Positions 13,816 through 20,858 of a stretch of DNA of 23,506 bases are shown here, piece after piece. Source of the stretch: Firmicutes bacterium UBA5201 (lineage in GTDB: Bacteria > Bacillota > Clostridia > Peptostreptococcales > Acidaminobacteraceae); assembly GCA_002412775.1 (NCBI GenBank), contig DHVT01000021.1, positions 1 to 23,506 on the forward strand, in the 5' to 3' direction. The position numbers and the translations under genes were made by a program. The notes under the pieces are model-generated. The model saw only the letters and a list, made by a program, of their open reading frames with translations, ran no database searches and was not told where the DNA came from. How positions within the stretch are numbered: the first letter of the stretch is position 1; each line of letters starts with the position of its first letter.

Positions 13816-14879
13816 TATTTTGCACCTCCAATCAATTCTATAACTTTTTCCATCACAGCTTCCGGTGTAGGAATCATTCCACCTGCTCTGCCATAAAAAC
13901 TTACTGGCCATCTGCCATTGGAAGCGATTTTTATATCGTCAACCATTTGTCCCATTGACATTTCAACAGACAATAGCGATTTACATGCAGCAGGAACTTC
14001 ATCGAATGCTTTTTCAGGGAAAGGCCACAATGTGATCGGACGAATCAGACCTACATTGATATTTTGCTCTTTTAGGTCATTGATTGCATTTCTGACAATT
14101 CTTGAAGTGGTACCATATGCAACGATGACCACATCAGCGTTTTCCATATTGTAAGTCTCATATCTGACTTCATTTGCTTTCATAGCATCATATTTCTTTT
14201 GCAGTTTGTGATTATGCTTTTCAAGTTCAGCAGGATCAAGAGCAAGCGAGTTGATGATGTTTGGTTTTCTTTGACCCTTTGTTCCTGTTGTAGCCCAATC
14301 TTTTTCAGGCAATTCAAATCTTGAAACCGAATCCTTGAATTCAATAGGCTCCATCATTTGACCGATCATACCATCGCCCACCATCATTACCGGGTTGCGA
14401 TAGAAATCTGCTGCGTCAAACGCCTCTTGCATAAGGTCAACCATTTCCTGTAAATTTGCCGGAGCATAAACCAATAATTTATAGTCACCGTTACCGCCGC
14501 CACGTGTAACTTGATTATAGTCGGATTGAGCAGGTTGAATACCACCGAGCCCCGGACCGCCTCTAACGATGTTTACGATTACGCAAGGGAGTTCGGCACC
14601 CGCGATATATGTGATGCCTTCCTGCTTGAGTGCGATTCCAGGTGATGAAGAAGAAGTCATTACTCTTGCTCCAGCTCCAGATGCGCCATAGACCATATTG
14701 ATTGCAGCGACTTCACTTTCAGCTTGCAGGAAAACGCCACCAACCTTAGGCATTTCTCTAGACATATACTCTGGCAACTCATTTTGAGGTGTAATTGGAT
14801 ACCCGAAAAAATACTTGCAACCTGCTCTGATTGCTGCTGCACCAATCGCCTCGTTACCTTTCATCAATACTTTAGCCAT
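13815..14879 (-). CDS. vorB: 2-oxoacid:ferredoxin oxidoreductase, alpha subunit (VorB-type)
   Basis: The 354-residue alpha subunit begins MAKVLMKGNEAIGAAAIRAG and carries the YPITPQNELPEYM motif (27-39), QAESEVAAINMVYGASGAGARVMTSSSSPG and RGGPGLGGIQPAQSDY. This closely matches proteins annotated as 3-methyl-2-oxobutanoate:ferredoxin oxidoreductase subunit VorB. GGGAGGT precedes ATG 14879. The neighbouring butyrate kinase and phosphate butyryltransferase genes favour branched-chain 2-oxoacids (from Val, Leu, Ile) as substrates, giving isobutyryl-, isovaleryl- or 2-methylbutyryl-CoA plus reduced ferredoxin. A 2-oxoglutarate enzyme is the main alternative; substrate specificity cannot be read from motifs alone. 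Confidence 0.93.
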   Translation of the reverse strand: MAKVLMKGNEAIGAAAIRAGCKYFFGYPITPQNELPEYMSREMPKVGGVFLQAESEVAAINMVYGASGAGARVMTSSSSPGIALKQEGITYIAGAELPCVIVNIVRGGPGLGGIQPAQSDYNQVTRGGGNGDYKLLVYAPANLQEMVDLMQEAFDAADFYRNPVMMVGDGMIGQMMEPIEFKDSVSRFELPEKDWATTGTKGQRKPNIINSLALDPAELEKHNHKLQKKYDAMKANEVRYETYNMENADVVIVAYGTTSRIVRNAINDLKEQNINVGLIRPITLWPFPEKAFDEVPAACKSLLSVEMSMGQMVDDIKIASNGRWPVSFYGRAGGMIPTPEAVMEKVIELIGGAK

Positions 14880-14896
14880 TACCTTACCTCCCTAAA

Positions 14897-15112
14897 CTAG
14901 AATCTTTCTACAGTAATCACATAGTCCGGGCAAATTGTAGCACAATTCGCACAACCGATGCACTTGTCCATCTCAAAAACAGTTGCGGGATGAAATCCCT
15001 TGATGTTGATCTTGCTTGTGTCCATTGTGACGATGTTCACTGGACAAACTGTTGTACAAAGCGCACAGCCCTTACAAATGTCTTCATTAAACGTTACTTT
15101 ACCTTTAGCCAC
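14897..15112 (-). CDS. 2-oxoacid:ferredoxin oxidoreductase, ferredoxin-like (delta) subunit
   Basis: The 71-residue protein holds two [4Fe-4S] motifs, C13-x2-C16-x2-C19-x3-C23-P and C50-x2-C53-x2-C56-x3-C60-P, as in bacterial 2[4Fe-4S] ferredoxins and delta subunits. I chose the GTG start at 15112 (MAKGKVTFNED) because GGGAGG lies 8 bases upstream. An in-frame ATG at 15136 has no good ribosome binding site and would place that GGGAGG inside the coding region. It passes electrons from the TPP site to external ferredoxin. It is 17 bases before the alpha gene in the same operon. Confidence 0.92.
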   Translation of the reverse strand: MAKGKVTFNEDICKGCALCTTVCPVNIVTMDTSKINIKGFHPATVFEMDKCIGCANCATICPDYVITVERF

Positions 15113-15160
15113 TTTGAATACCTCCCATATTTTCATATGCTTTATATTGTGTGGAAGTGC

Positions 15161-15847
15161 CTACATCCAATCCTCTCGCATAATCATACTGATTGCGAAT
15201 ACGTCCCCTTCAATGTCAACAGGTAGTTGGTGGGTAACCTTTTCCAAAGTACTGACATATCTTATCGGGATATTGAGTTTATTAGACACTTCCACTGCCA
15301 ATGCCTGACCTTTCATCACATCTTCCATTGAGGTTTCTCTAAGAAGATGTGTGTTGTTGATTAATCCTGTTACTTTGACGCCGACGGTGTCTTCGATGTT
15401 TCTGATGTGCGAGACGACCCCAGTCAGGTCTTGGGTCTGTTCACGATATGCGTTGATGACACAGAACATATCGTATTCGCCCGGTTTGAAATAAGCAGTG
15501 TATCTAGCCAAAACTCTGGCTCCGACCGCGTCACCGCCGACATCCAGTATCACTTGAGATTCATCATCCTGTAATGGTGCCAAAATGCTTGGGGAAAGCA
15601 TCGGCAAATCCAAATTGGTTTGATGTCCAAAAGCGCCTGAAATGACTGTCACGCCGTCATTTTCCAAAAGCGATGCCTTTTCTCTGGATCTAAAATAAGG
15701 ATTGACTATATCCAAATCGCACAATGCCACTTTGGGCATCTCCTTTTTGAGAGCCAATGCATAATTCACTGCAAATTCTGTCTTTCCGCTGCCGTAATGG
15801 CCTATGATAATTCGAATGCGTTTGTCCTTTTTCAAATCCAATGTCAT
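15161..15847 (-). CDS. P-loop ATPase of unknown role in the branched-chain acid operon
   Basis: The 228-residue protein has a Walker A GHYGSGKT (16-23), a switch-like segment CDLDIVNPYFRSRE (43-56) and a Walker-B-like ILDVGGDAVGA from about 100. These place it among deviant-Walker/SIMIBI-type NTPases (ParA/MinD/CobB relatives). No DNA-binding or membrane segment is visible. It lies between buk2 (21 bases upstream) and the ferredoxin subunit gene (48 bases downstream), all on one strand, so it is part of the operon. SIMIBI proteins often insert metals or cofactors or act as chaperones for enzyme assembly. A maturation role for the iron-sulfur oxidoreductase is an inference only. I do not recognise a characterised homologue. 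Confidence 0.8.
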   Translation of the reverse strand: MTLDLKKDKRIRIIIGHYGSGKTEFAVNYALALKKEMPKVALCDLDIVNPYFRSREKASLLENDGVTVISGAFGHQTNLDLPMLSPSILAPLQDDESQVILDVGGDAVGARVLARYTAYFKPGEYDMFCVINAYREQTQDLTGVVSHIRNIEDTVGVKVTGLINNTHLLRETSMEDVMKGQALAVEVSNKLNIPIRYVSTLEKVTHQLPVDIEGDVFAISMIMREDWM

Positions 15848-15868
15848 TTCATCACCCTTATCTCTATA

Positions 15869-16942
15869 TTATTTGTAGATGTGTGCCGCCTCTTCATTTC
15901 TCAGAACCCTTAGTCCACCAAGTGCGAGTGCACTCATTTCATCTTCACCCGGATATACAATCACATCCGAAATGAATTTGACTCTCTCAGTAATCCATTT
16001 GATCAGCATCGGTCCATAAGCAAGTCCGCCAGTCAATACGATGGCATCAACGTTGCCTTTCAGTACCGTTGCGCAGCTTCCAATTTCTTTTGCCACTTGG
16101 TAAGCCATTGCCTCAAATATGAGTTTTGCGTTTTCGTCTCCATCTTCAATCATCTTGACGACATCTCTGCCATCGTTAGTTCCAAGATATGCGACCAATC
16201 CGCCTTTGCCTTTGATCATTTTCTTTATATCATCGTGAGTGTACTTGCCTGAAAAACACATCTTTGCCAAATCTCCGACAGGTAATCCGCCAGTACGCTC
16301 CGGTGAAAACGGACCTTCACCATCAAGTGCGTTGTTGACATCCACGATTCTTCCTTTTTCATGAGCCCCTACCGATATTCCACCACCAAGGTGAGCGACT
16401 ATCAAGTTGAGGTCCTCATACTTCATTTGTTTCTCTCCTGCATATCGACGTCCAACCGCTCTTTGATTGAGTGCATGAAAGATCGATATTCTCTCAATTT
16501 CAGGCATACCGGAAATTCTAGCAACCTCACTGAGCTCATCAACAACAACTGGATCCACAATAAAAGATGGGATATTGAGCTGAAGTGCGATTTCACTAGC
16601 GATCATACCACCCAAATTGGACGCATGCTCGCCTCTCTTCGCCGCTTTGAGATCTTCGAGCATTTTCTCGTTGACCACATATGTGCCCCCTTCAATAGGC
16701 TTGAGGAGCCCTCCGCGGCCAACAACAGCACTGAGCTTGGTGAGATTGATCTCATTTTCACTCAAAACTTTCAAAATCACGTTTTTTCTAAAGTCATACT
16801 GATCTGCTATCTTATGATATTGATCAATTTCTTCATTGGAATGTCTTAAAGTAGTTTCAAAGACTTCCTTTTCATTATCATAGATTGCGATTTTCGTTGA
16901 CGTCGATCCTGGATTGATCGCGAGTATTCTAAACGTTTCCAT
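15869..16942 (-). CDS. buk: Butyrate kinase (second copy)
   Basis: Butyrate kinase converts butyryl-phosphate or branched acyl-phosphate and ADP to the acid and ATP (acetokinase/ASKHA fold). The 357-residue protein begins with LAINPGSTSTKIAIYDNE and has VVGRGGLL, GEHASNLGGMIA, RISGMPEIERIS, VAHLGGGISVG, GPFSPERTGGLPVG, KGGLVAYLGTNDGR and LTGGLAYG, the family blocks in order. GGAGGA precedes ATG 16942. It starts 8 bases after ptb. It is clearly homologous to the first buk at 17853-18941, with many identical blocks but different linkers, so the two copies have diverged and may prefer different acyl chains. Acetate kinase is excluded by length and by these motifs. Confidence 0.95.
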   Translation of the reverse strand: METFRILAINPGSTSTKIAIYDNEKEVFETTLRHSNEEIDQYHKIADQYDFRKNVILKVLSENEINLTKLSAVVGRGGLLKPIEGGTYVVNEKMLEDLKAAKRGEHASNLGGMIASEIALQLNIPSFIVDPVVVDELSEVARISGMPEIERISIFHALNQRAVGRRYAGEKQMKYEDLNLIVAHLGGGISVGAHEKGRIVDVNNALDGEGPFSPERTGGLPVGDLAKMCFSGKYTHDDIKKMIKGKGGLVAYLGTNDGRDVVKMIEDGDENAKLIFEAMAYQVAKEIGSCATVLKGNVDAIVLTGGLAYGPMLIKWITERVKFISDVIVYPGEDEMSALALGGLRVLRNEEAAHIYK

Positions 16943-16950
16943 ACATCCTC

Positions 16951-17856
16951 CTACTTAATGCCTGACATCAAAACACCTAGAGCGATTGAATTCAGTTTCG
17001 AATCATCCGAGTCCGCTCTGGAAGTCAAGATAATCGGCGCTTTTGCTCCAACTATGATTCCTGCTGATCTGGCATTGCCAAGAAAGTTCAAAGCTTTATA
17101 AAGTACGTTTCCAGCTTCGATAGTAGGGCAAAGCAATATATCCACATCTCCAGCCATCGGATCTTTTATTCCTTTAATTTCTGCAGCTTCTTTCGATACC
17201 GCATTATCCAGCGCGAATGGTCCACCTACTTTGCAGCCTTTGATGAGACCTTCTTGGTTCATTTTGACGAGTTCACCCGCATCCACGGTAGCTGGCATGG
17301 ATTCAGTCACTTTCTCTTTTGCTGTGATCACTCCAACGTTAGGCATGTCAATATTGAGTGCTTTAGTCACATGCAAAGCATTTTCTATGATTTGTTTTTT
17401 TGCCATCAAATCCGGCGCTATATTCATGGCGGCATCGGTGACTGTTAAAATCTTATGGTAAGTCGGTACATCAAATACCGCAACATGGCTGAGCACATTA
17501 CCGGTTCTTAGACCAACTTCCTTGTTGAGTACGGCTTTTAGAATGATTGAAGTATCCACGAGTCCTTTCATGACCAAATCCGCTTCACCGGAAGAAACCA
17601 TTGAGACCGCTTTTAAAGAAGCTTCCGCCATATCTGTGATATGAATCAACTCGAAGTCCGTCAAATCCAGTCCGATTTCTTTTGAGATGCTTTTGATCTG
17701 ATCGACATCACCGACTAAAATGCCTTTGATGATCCCTTTATCATAGGCAGCCTTGATGGCTTTCAGCGCATCCTCGTCTTGGGCACAAGCGACAGCAACT
17801 TTCTTGGGTCCCTTTTCGATTGCAAGTTTTATCAGTTCCTCAAAATTCTTGATCAT
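16951..17856 (-). CDS. ptb: Phosphate butyryltransferase
   Basis: Ptb exchanges CoA for phosphate on butyryl-CoA and, in several Clostridia, on branched-chain acyl-CoAs. The 301-residue length is typical. The sequence begins MIKNFEELIKLAIEKGPKKVAVACAQDEDAL and has DLVMKGLVDTSIILKAVLN, LSHVAVFD, LTVTDAAMNIAPD, GPFALDNAVS, DILLCPTIEAGNVLYKAL and the glycine-rich AGIIVGAKAPIILTSRADS near the end, all hallmarks of the PTA/PTB superfamily in the shorter Ptb form. Its ATG overlaps the stop of buk1 (ATGA, 4 bases), so translation is coupled. Its place between two kinases and upstream of a 2-oxoacid oxidoreductase points to isobutyrate/isovalerate-type product formation with substrate-level phosphorylation. 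Confidence 0.96.
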   Translation of the reverse strand: MIKNFEELIKLAIEKGPKKVAVACAQDEDALKAIKAAYDKGIIKGILVGDVDQIKSISKEIGLDLTDFELIHITDMAEASLKAVSMVSSGEADLVMKGLVDTSIILKAVLNKEVGLRTGNVLSHVAVFDVPTYHKILTVTDAAMNIAPDLMAKKQIIENALHVTKALNIDMPNVGVITAKEKVTESMPATVDAGELVKMNQEGLIKGCKVGGPFALDNAVSKEAAEIKGIKDPMAGDVDILLCPTIEAGNVLYKALNFLGNARSAGIIVGAKAPIILTSRADSDDSKLNSIALGVLMSGIK

Positions 17857-18941
17857 TTGATCTGCACCTCTTTTTCATATATTTTTACTTGATCTTCTCC
17901 GCTGATTGCACGAAGAACACCTAGATTCAACGCTTCCATTTCATCTTCACCTGGTTTTACCACAAATGGTGCGATAAACTCCACATGGGATTTGATGTAA
18001 TCCATCAGGTATTTTGAATAAGCAATGCCTCCAGTCATTAAAATGGCATCGACTTCTCCATTCAGGACAGTAGCCATGGCGCCAATCTCTTTCGCGATCT
18101 GATACCCCATTGCTTCGAAAATGAGCTTCGCTTTTTCATCGCCCGCCTCAATTTTCTTTATGACTTCACGTGCGTCATTGGTTCCAAGATAAGCGACCAA
18201 TCCGCCTTTACCACGCATTTTCTTTTTGAGTTCATCAAAAGTATAATCCCCTGAAAAGCACATTTTTACTAGTTGACCAACGGGCAAACCGCCGGTGCGC
18301 TCTGGAGAAAATGGTCCCATCTCATTTGCGTTGTTGGCATCGATGATCTTACCTTTTTTCATAGGCACTATGGAAATTCCACCGCCCAGATGAGCCACCA
18401 CCAAGTTGAGTGTATCGATTGTTGTGTTCTTTTCTGCGGCATAACTGTGTGCAATAGCTCTGATATTGAGCGCATGAACCAATGATCGTCTTGTGATTTC
18501 AGGCATGCCAGAAATCCTTGCAAGTGGTTCGAACTCGTCTACTGCAACCGGGTCTGTAATGTATGCGTTGATATTTTCCTGTTTAGCGATGGCATTCGCA
18601 ATCATTCCACCCAAATTGGATGCATGCTCACCTTGAATACCGACTTTCAAATCTTCGAGCATTGGTTCAGTCACCAAATATGTACCACTTGGCATTGGTC
18701 TGAGCAATCCCCCTCTTCCAACAACCGCCAGAAGTTCCTCATGTTTGATTTGATGCTCATTCATCCATTTCAAAATGGCTTCTTTTCGATAGTCATATTG
18801 ATCCGTGATTTTCACGAATTTGTCCAAATCATTAGTGTCATGATCCAGATTCTCTTGGATCAACTTTTCAGTTCCCTTAAAAATTGCCAATTTGGTCGAA
18901 GTCGATCCTGGATTGATCACTAATACTAAGTTCTTTTCCAT
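17853..18941 (-). CDS. buk: Butyrate kinase (first copy)
   Basis: The 362-residue protein has the butyrate kinase blocks INPGSTSTKLAIF, VVGRGGLLRP, GEHASNLGGMIANAIA, RISGMPEITRRSL, VAHLGGGISIV, GPFSPERTGGLPVG, KGGLVAYLGTNDAR and MTGGIAYS. GGAGGTG lies 7 bases before ATG 18941. It is the first gene of the operon, about 30 bases downstream of the predicted transcription start of the sigma-54 promoter. It uses acyl-phosphate from Ptb to make ATP. The reverse direction, activating branched acids, is known for some homologues and would feed branched-chain fatty or amino acid synthesis. Confidence 0.95.
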   Translation of the reverse strand: MEKNLVLVINPGSTSTKLAIFKGTEKLIQENLDHDTNDLDKFVKITDQYDYRKEAILKWMNEHQIKHEELLAVVGRGGLLRPMPSGTYLVTEPMLEDLKVGIQGEHASNLGGMIANAIAKQENINAYITDPVAVDEFEPLARISGMPEITRRSLVHALNIRAIAHSYAAEKNTTIDTLNLVVAHLGGGISIVPMKKGKIIDANNANEMGPFSPERTGGLPVGQLVKMCFSGDYTFDELKKKMRGKGGLVAYLGTNDAREVIKKIEAGDEKAKLIFEAMGYQIAKEIGAMATVLNGEVDAILMTGGIAYSKYLMDYIKSHVEFIAPFVVKPGEDEMEALNLGVLRAISGEDQVKIYEKEVQIK

Positions 18942-18983
18942 GTAACACCTCCAAAACGATTGGTTTACTCACTTATATCAGTC

Positions 18984-18999
18984 GCAATTATTATGCCAA
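18984..18999 (-). promoter_or_regulatory. Sigma-54 (-24/-12) promoter of the buk-ptb-buk-vor operon
   Basis: On the minus strand TTGGCATAATAATTGC matches the TGGCAC-N5-TTGC consensus with one change. GG (18997-18996) and GC (18985-18984) are exactly 12 bases apart as required. It lies 42 bases before the buk start, and the adjacent gene codes for a sigma-54 activator. Confidence 0.88.
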
Positions 19000-19055
19000 A
19001 CTCCAAAGTACTCCTATACAAGCAATGTGAAATAATCAGTGTCCTAACATGCAAA

Positions 19056-19085
19056 AAAATACATGCAATTTTCTGCATGTATTTT
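19056..19085 (-). terminator. Palindrome A: regulator terminator and possible activator binding site
   Basis: AAAATACATGCA (19056-19067) pairs with TGCATGTATTTT (19074-19085), a perfect 12-bp stem with a 6-base loop. On the minus strand it continues into TTT, so it can terminate the regulator gene ending at 19108. Its core TGCAGAAAATTGCA is nearly the same as palindrome B, which suggests a protein-binding role too. Confidence 0.7.
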
Positions 19086-19091
19086 GCGTAT

Positions 19092-19107
19092 GTGCAATTT
19101 CTTGCAC
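19092..19107 (-). promoter_or_regulatory. Palindrome B: possible upstream activator site for the sigma-54 regulator
   Basis: GTGCAA-GAAA-TTGCAC (minus strand) is a perfect dyad directly after the regulator stop codon. Its 14-base core TGCAAGAAATTGCA differs from that of palindrome A at two positions. The two centres are 29 bases apart and 75-105 bases upstream of the -24 element, a usual distance for enhancer sites of sigma-54 activators. Confidence 0.6.
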
Positions 19108-20829
19108 CTAATCATTGATTCCTAGTTTTTTCAATTTGTAATATAGAGTTCTTAGTGATATACCCAGTTCTCTGGCGGTATATTCACGATTGTTTTGATT
19201 CATCTCCAGAACTTTTGCGATATGGGCCTTCTCGAACGCTTCGGTACAACTCTCAAGATTTAATGATGTCGTCATAATCTCCAGTTCATTTCCGCTCGTC
19301 AGTCGAACTTCCTCGGTTACGTTCTGCAAAACCGCAGGGAGATGGCTGACTGTTATCAAATTTTCATGCATCTTGATATTGATCATTGCACGACCTATAA
19401 AATTCTCAAGTTCTCTCACATTGCCAGGCCATTCATGATTGAAAATGGACTGCAGCGCTGCTTGTGAAATATTGGAGACATTACGGCCATACTCTTGATT
19501 GTACTTGTTGATCAGATGCTTGACGAGTGCTGGAATATCGGATTTGTGTTGTCTAAGCGAAGGAATGTTGATGGGAACCACATTTAGCCTATAGTAAAGG
19601 TCCTGCCTGAATTTTTTCTCCAAAATCGCATTCTCGAGATCCACATTGGTTGCGGATATGATTCTGACGTCAATGGAAATGGGCTTGTTGCCACCCACTC
19701 TGACAATCTCCTTCTCCTGAAGAACTCTCAATAGCTTCGCCTGAGTATTCAAACTGAGCTCACCTATTTCATCCAGAAATATTGTGCCACCATTCGCTTT
19801 TTCAAAGAGGCCGACTTTTCCACCTTTGGACGCTCCAGTAAAAGCACCTTCCTCATATCCGAACAATTCACTCTCCAATAGATTCTCATTGATTGCGGCG
19901 CAATTCACTCTCACAAATTGTGAGTATTTTCTATTGGATGCATTATGGATTGCATGGGCAAATAGTTCCTTGCCTGTCCCACTTTCCCCTCTGATAATGA
20001 CTGTGGCAGGTGTTTCAGCTGCTATCTTAGCTTTCTCGATCGCATTCATCAGTATTTCACTGCTGCCGATTATATCTTCAAAAGTATATTTCGCTTCCAA
20101 ATTTCTGATGATTTGCTTTGCCTGATCCAATTGCTTGTATATTTCGTTGATTTCAGTCAAATCATGGATAATGGCGACAGAACCTTTCAACACGCCTTTG
20201 TCGATGATAGGTGCGGCCTCCGCAATGACTTCTTTTTTGTTTAAGCCGACCTTGAGTTTTTTTCCCTTTACTGCCTTACCTGTTCTCAAAACCTCTTTAT
20301 GGACACTCTCTCCCTCAGCAAGGTCGAAAGTGCAATCGATTCCTATGATATCGCTCTCAGTGTAACCTGTCATTCTCGTATACGCTGGATTGATCAACAC
20401 ACCGATGCCGTCAGCATCAACCACCGAAATGGCATCCTGAGTCGCATTGAAAGTTGCCTCAAGGGTCTCTCTGATCTGATTGAGATTGGTGATTCTCTCC
20501 GCAAGTTCAATCATTTCAGTGATGTCTCTGAATACCGCGATTGCTCCAATGATTTCACCATCATCATCGATTACAGGCATACGGTTGGTTATGATGGTTA
20601 TATCATTGAGAGGTTGTTTTTGGTTGAGTTCCGATACACCGGTTTTCAAAATAATGGGTAGTCTTGTGTTTTCAATCACCTCATCCACCCGTTTGCCTAG
20701 AACTTCATCGCTTTTCATTCCGGTCAGACGTTCTGCCGACTTATTGAAAAGCGTTATTATGCTATTTGTATCAACAACGATCATGGCGTCATGAGTCGAA
20801 TCCAATATTTTTTGTATATCCTTGCGCAT
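19108..20829 (-). CDS. Sigma-54-dependent transcriptional activator, PAS-PAS-AAA+-Fis
   Basis: The 573-residue protein activates RNA polymerase with sigma-54. It has two PAS sensor domains (about 5-110 and 120-230), a short coiled linker, then the AAA+ domain with Walker A GESGTGKE (281-288), the sigma-54-contacting GAFTGA loop (328-333), Walker B GGTIFLDEIG (347-356) and FRQDLYYRLNV. It ends in a Fis-type helix-turn-helix (about 536-573, TARELGISLRTLYYKLKKLG). There is no receiver domain, so the PAS domains probably sense a metabolite or redox state directly. ATG 20829 has GGGAG 5 bases upstream; GTG at 20841 with GGAG is an alternative. The neighbouring operon has a -24/-12 promoter, so this is its likely activator, comparable in role to BkdR of Bacillus. 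Confidence 0.95.
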   Translation of the reverse strand: MRKDIQKILDSTHDAMIVVDTNSIITLFNKSAERLTGMKSDEVLGKRVDEVIENTRLPIILKTGVSELNQKQPLNDITIITNRMPVIDDDGEIIGAIAVFRDITEMIELAERITNLNQIRETLEATFNATQDAISVVDADGIGVLINPAYTRMTGYTESDIIGIDCTFDLAEGESVHKEVLRTGKAVKGKKLKVGLNKKEVIAEAAPIIDKGVLKGSVAIIHDLTEINEIYKQLDQAKQIIRNLEAKYTFEDIIGSSEILMNAIEKAKIAAETPATVIIRGESGTGKELFAHAIHNASNRKYSQFVRVNCAAINENLLESELFGYEEGAFTGASKGGKVGLFEKANGGTIFLDEIGELSLNTQAKLLRVLQEKEIVRVGGNKPISIDVRIISATNVDLENAILEKKFRQDLYYRLNVVPINIPSLRQHKSDIPALVKHLINKYNQEYGRNVSNISQAALQSIFNHEWPGNVRELENFIGRAMINIKMHENLITVSHLPAVLQNVTEEVRLTSGNELEIMTTSLNLESCTEAFEKAHIAKVLEMNQNNREYTARELGISLRTLYYKLKKLGIND

Positions 20830-20858
20830 GAATTCTCCCACCTTATCTCCAAACCTGT

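Noticed and set aside
13816..13911. N-terminal extension of the beta subunit
   Set aside because: The extension only re-reads the end of the alpha gene in another frame; ATG 13815 has a strong ribosome binding site and the usual N-terminus.
15113..15136. ATG start for the ferredoxin subunit
   Set aside because: GGGAGG lies inside this extension at the right distance for the GTG at 15112, and the family starts at MAKGKV-like sequence.
16951..18941. Possibility that ptb/buk are pta/ackA
   Set aside because: Lengths (301 and about 360 residues) and motifs such as GPFSPERTGGLPVG and GEHASNLGGM fit phosphate butyryltransferase and butyrate kinase, not the acetate enzymes.
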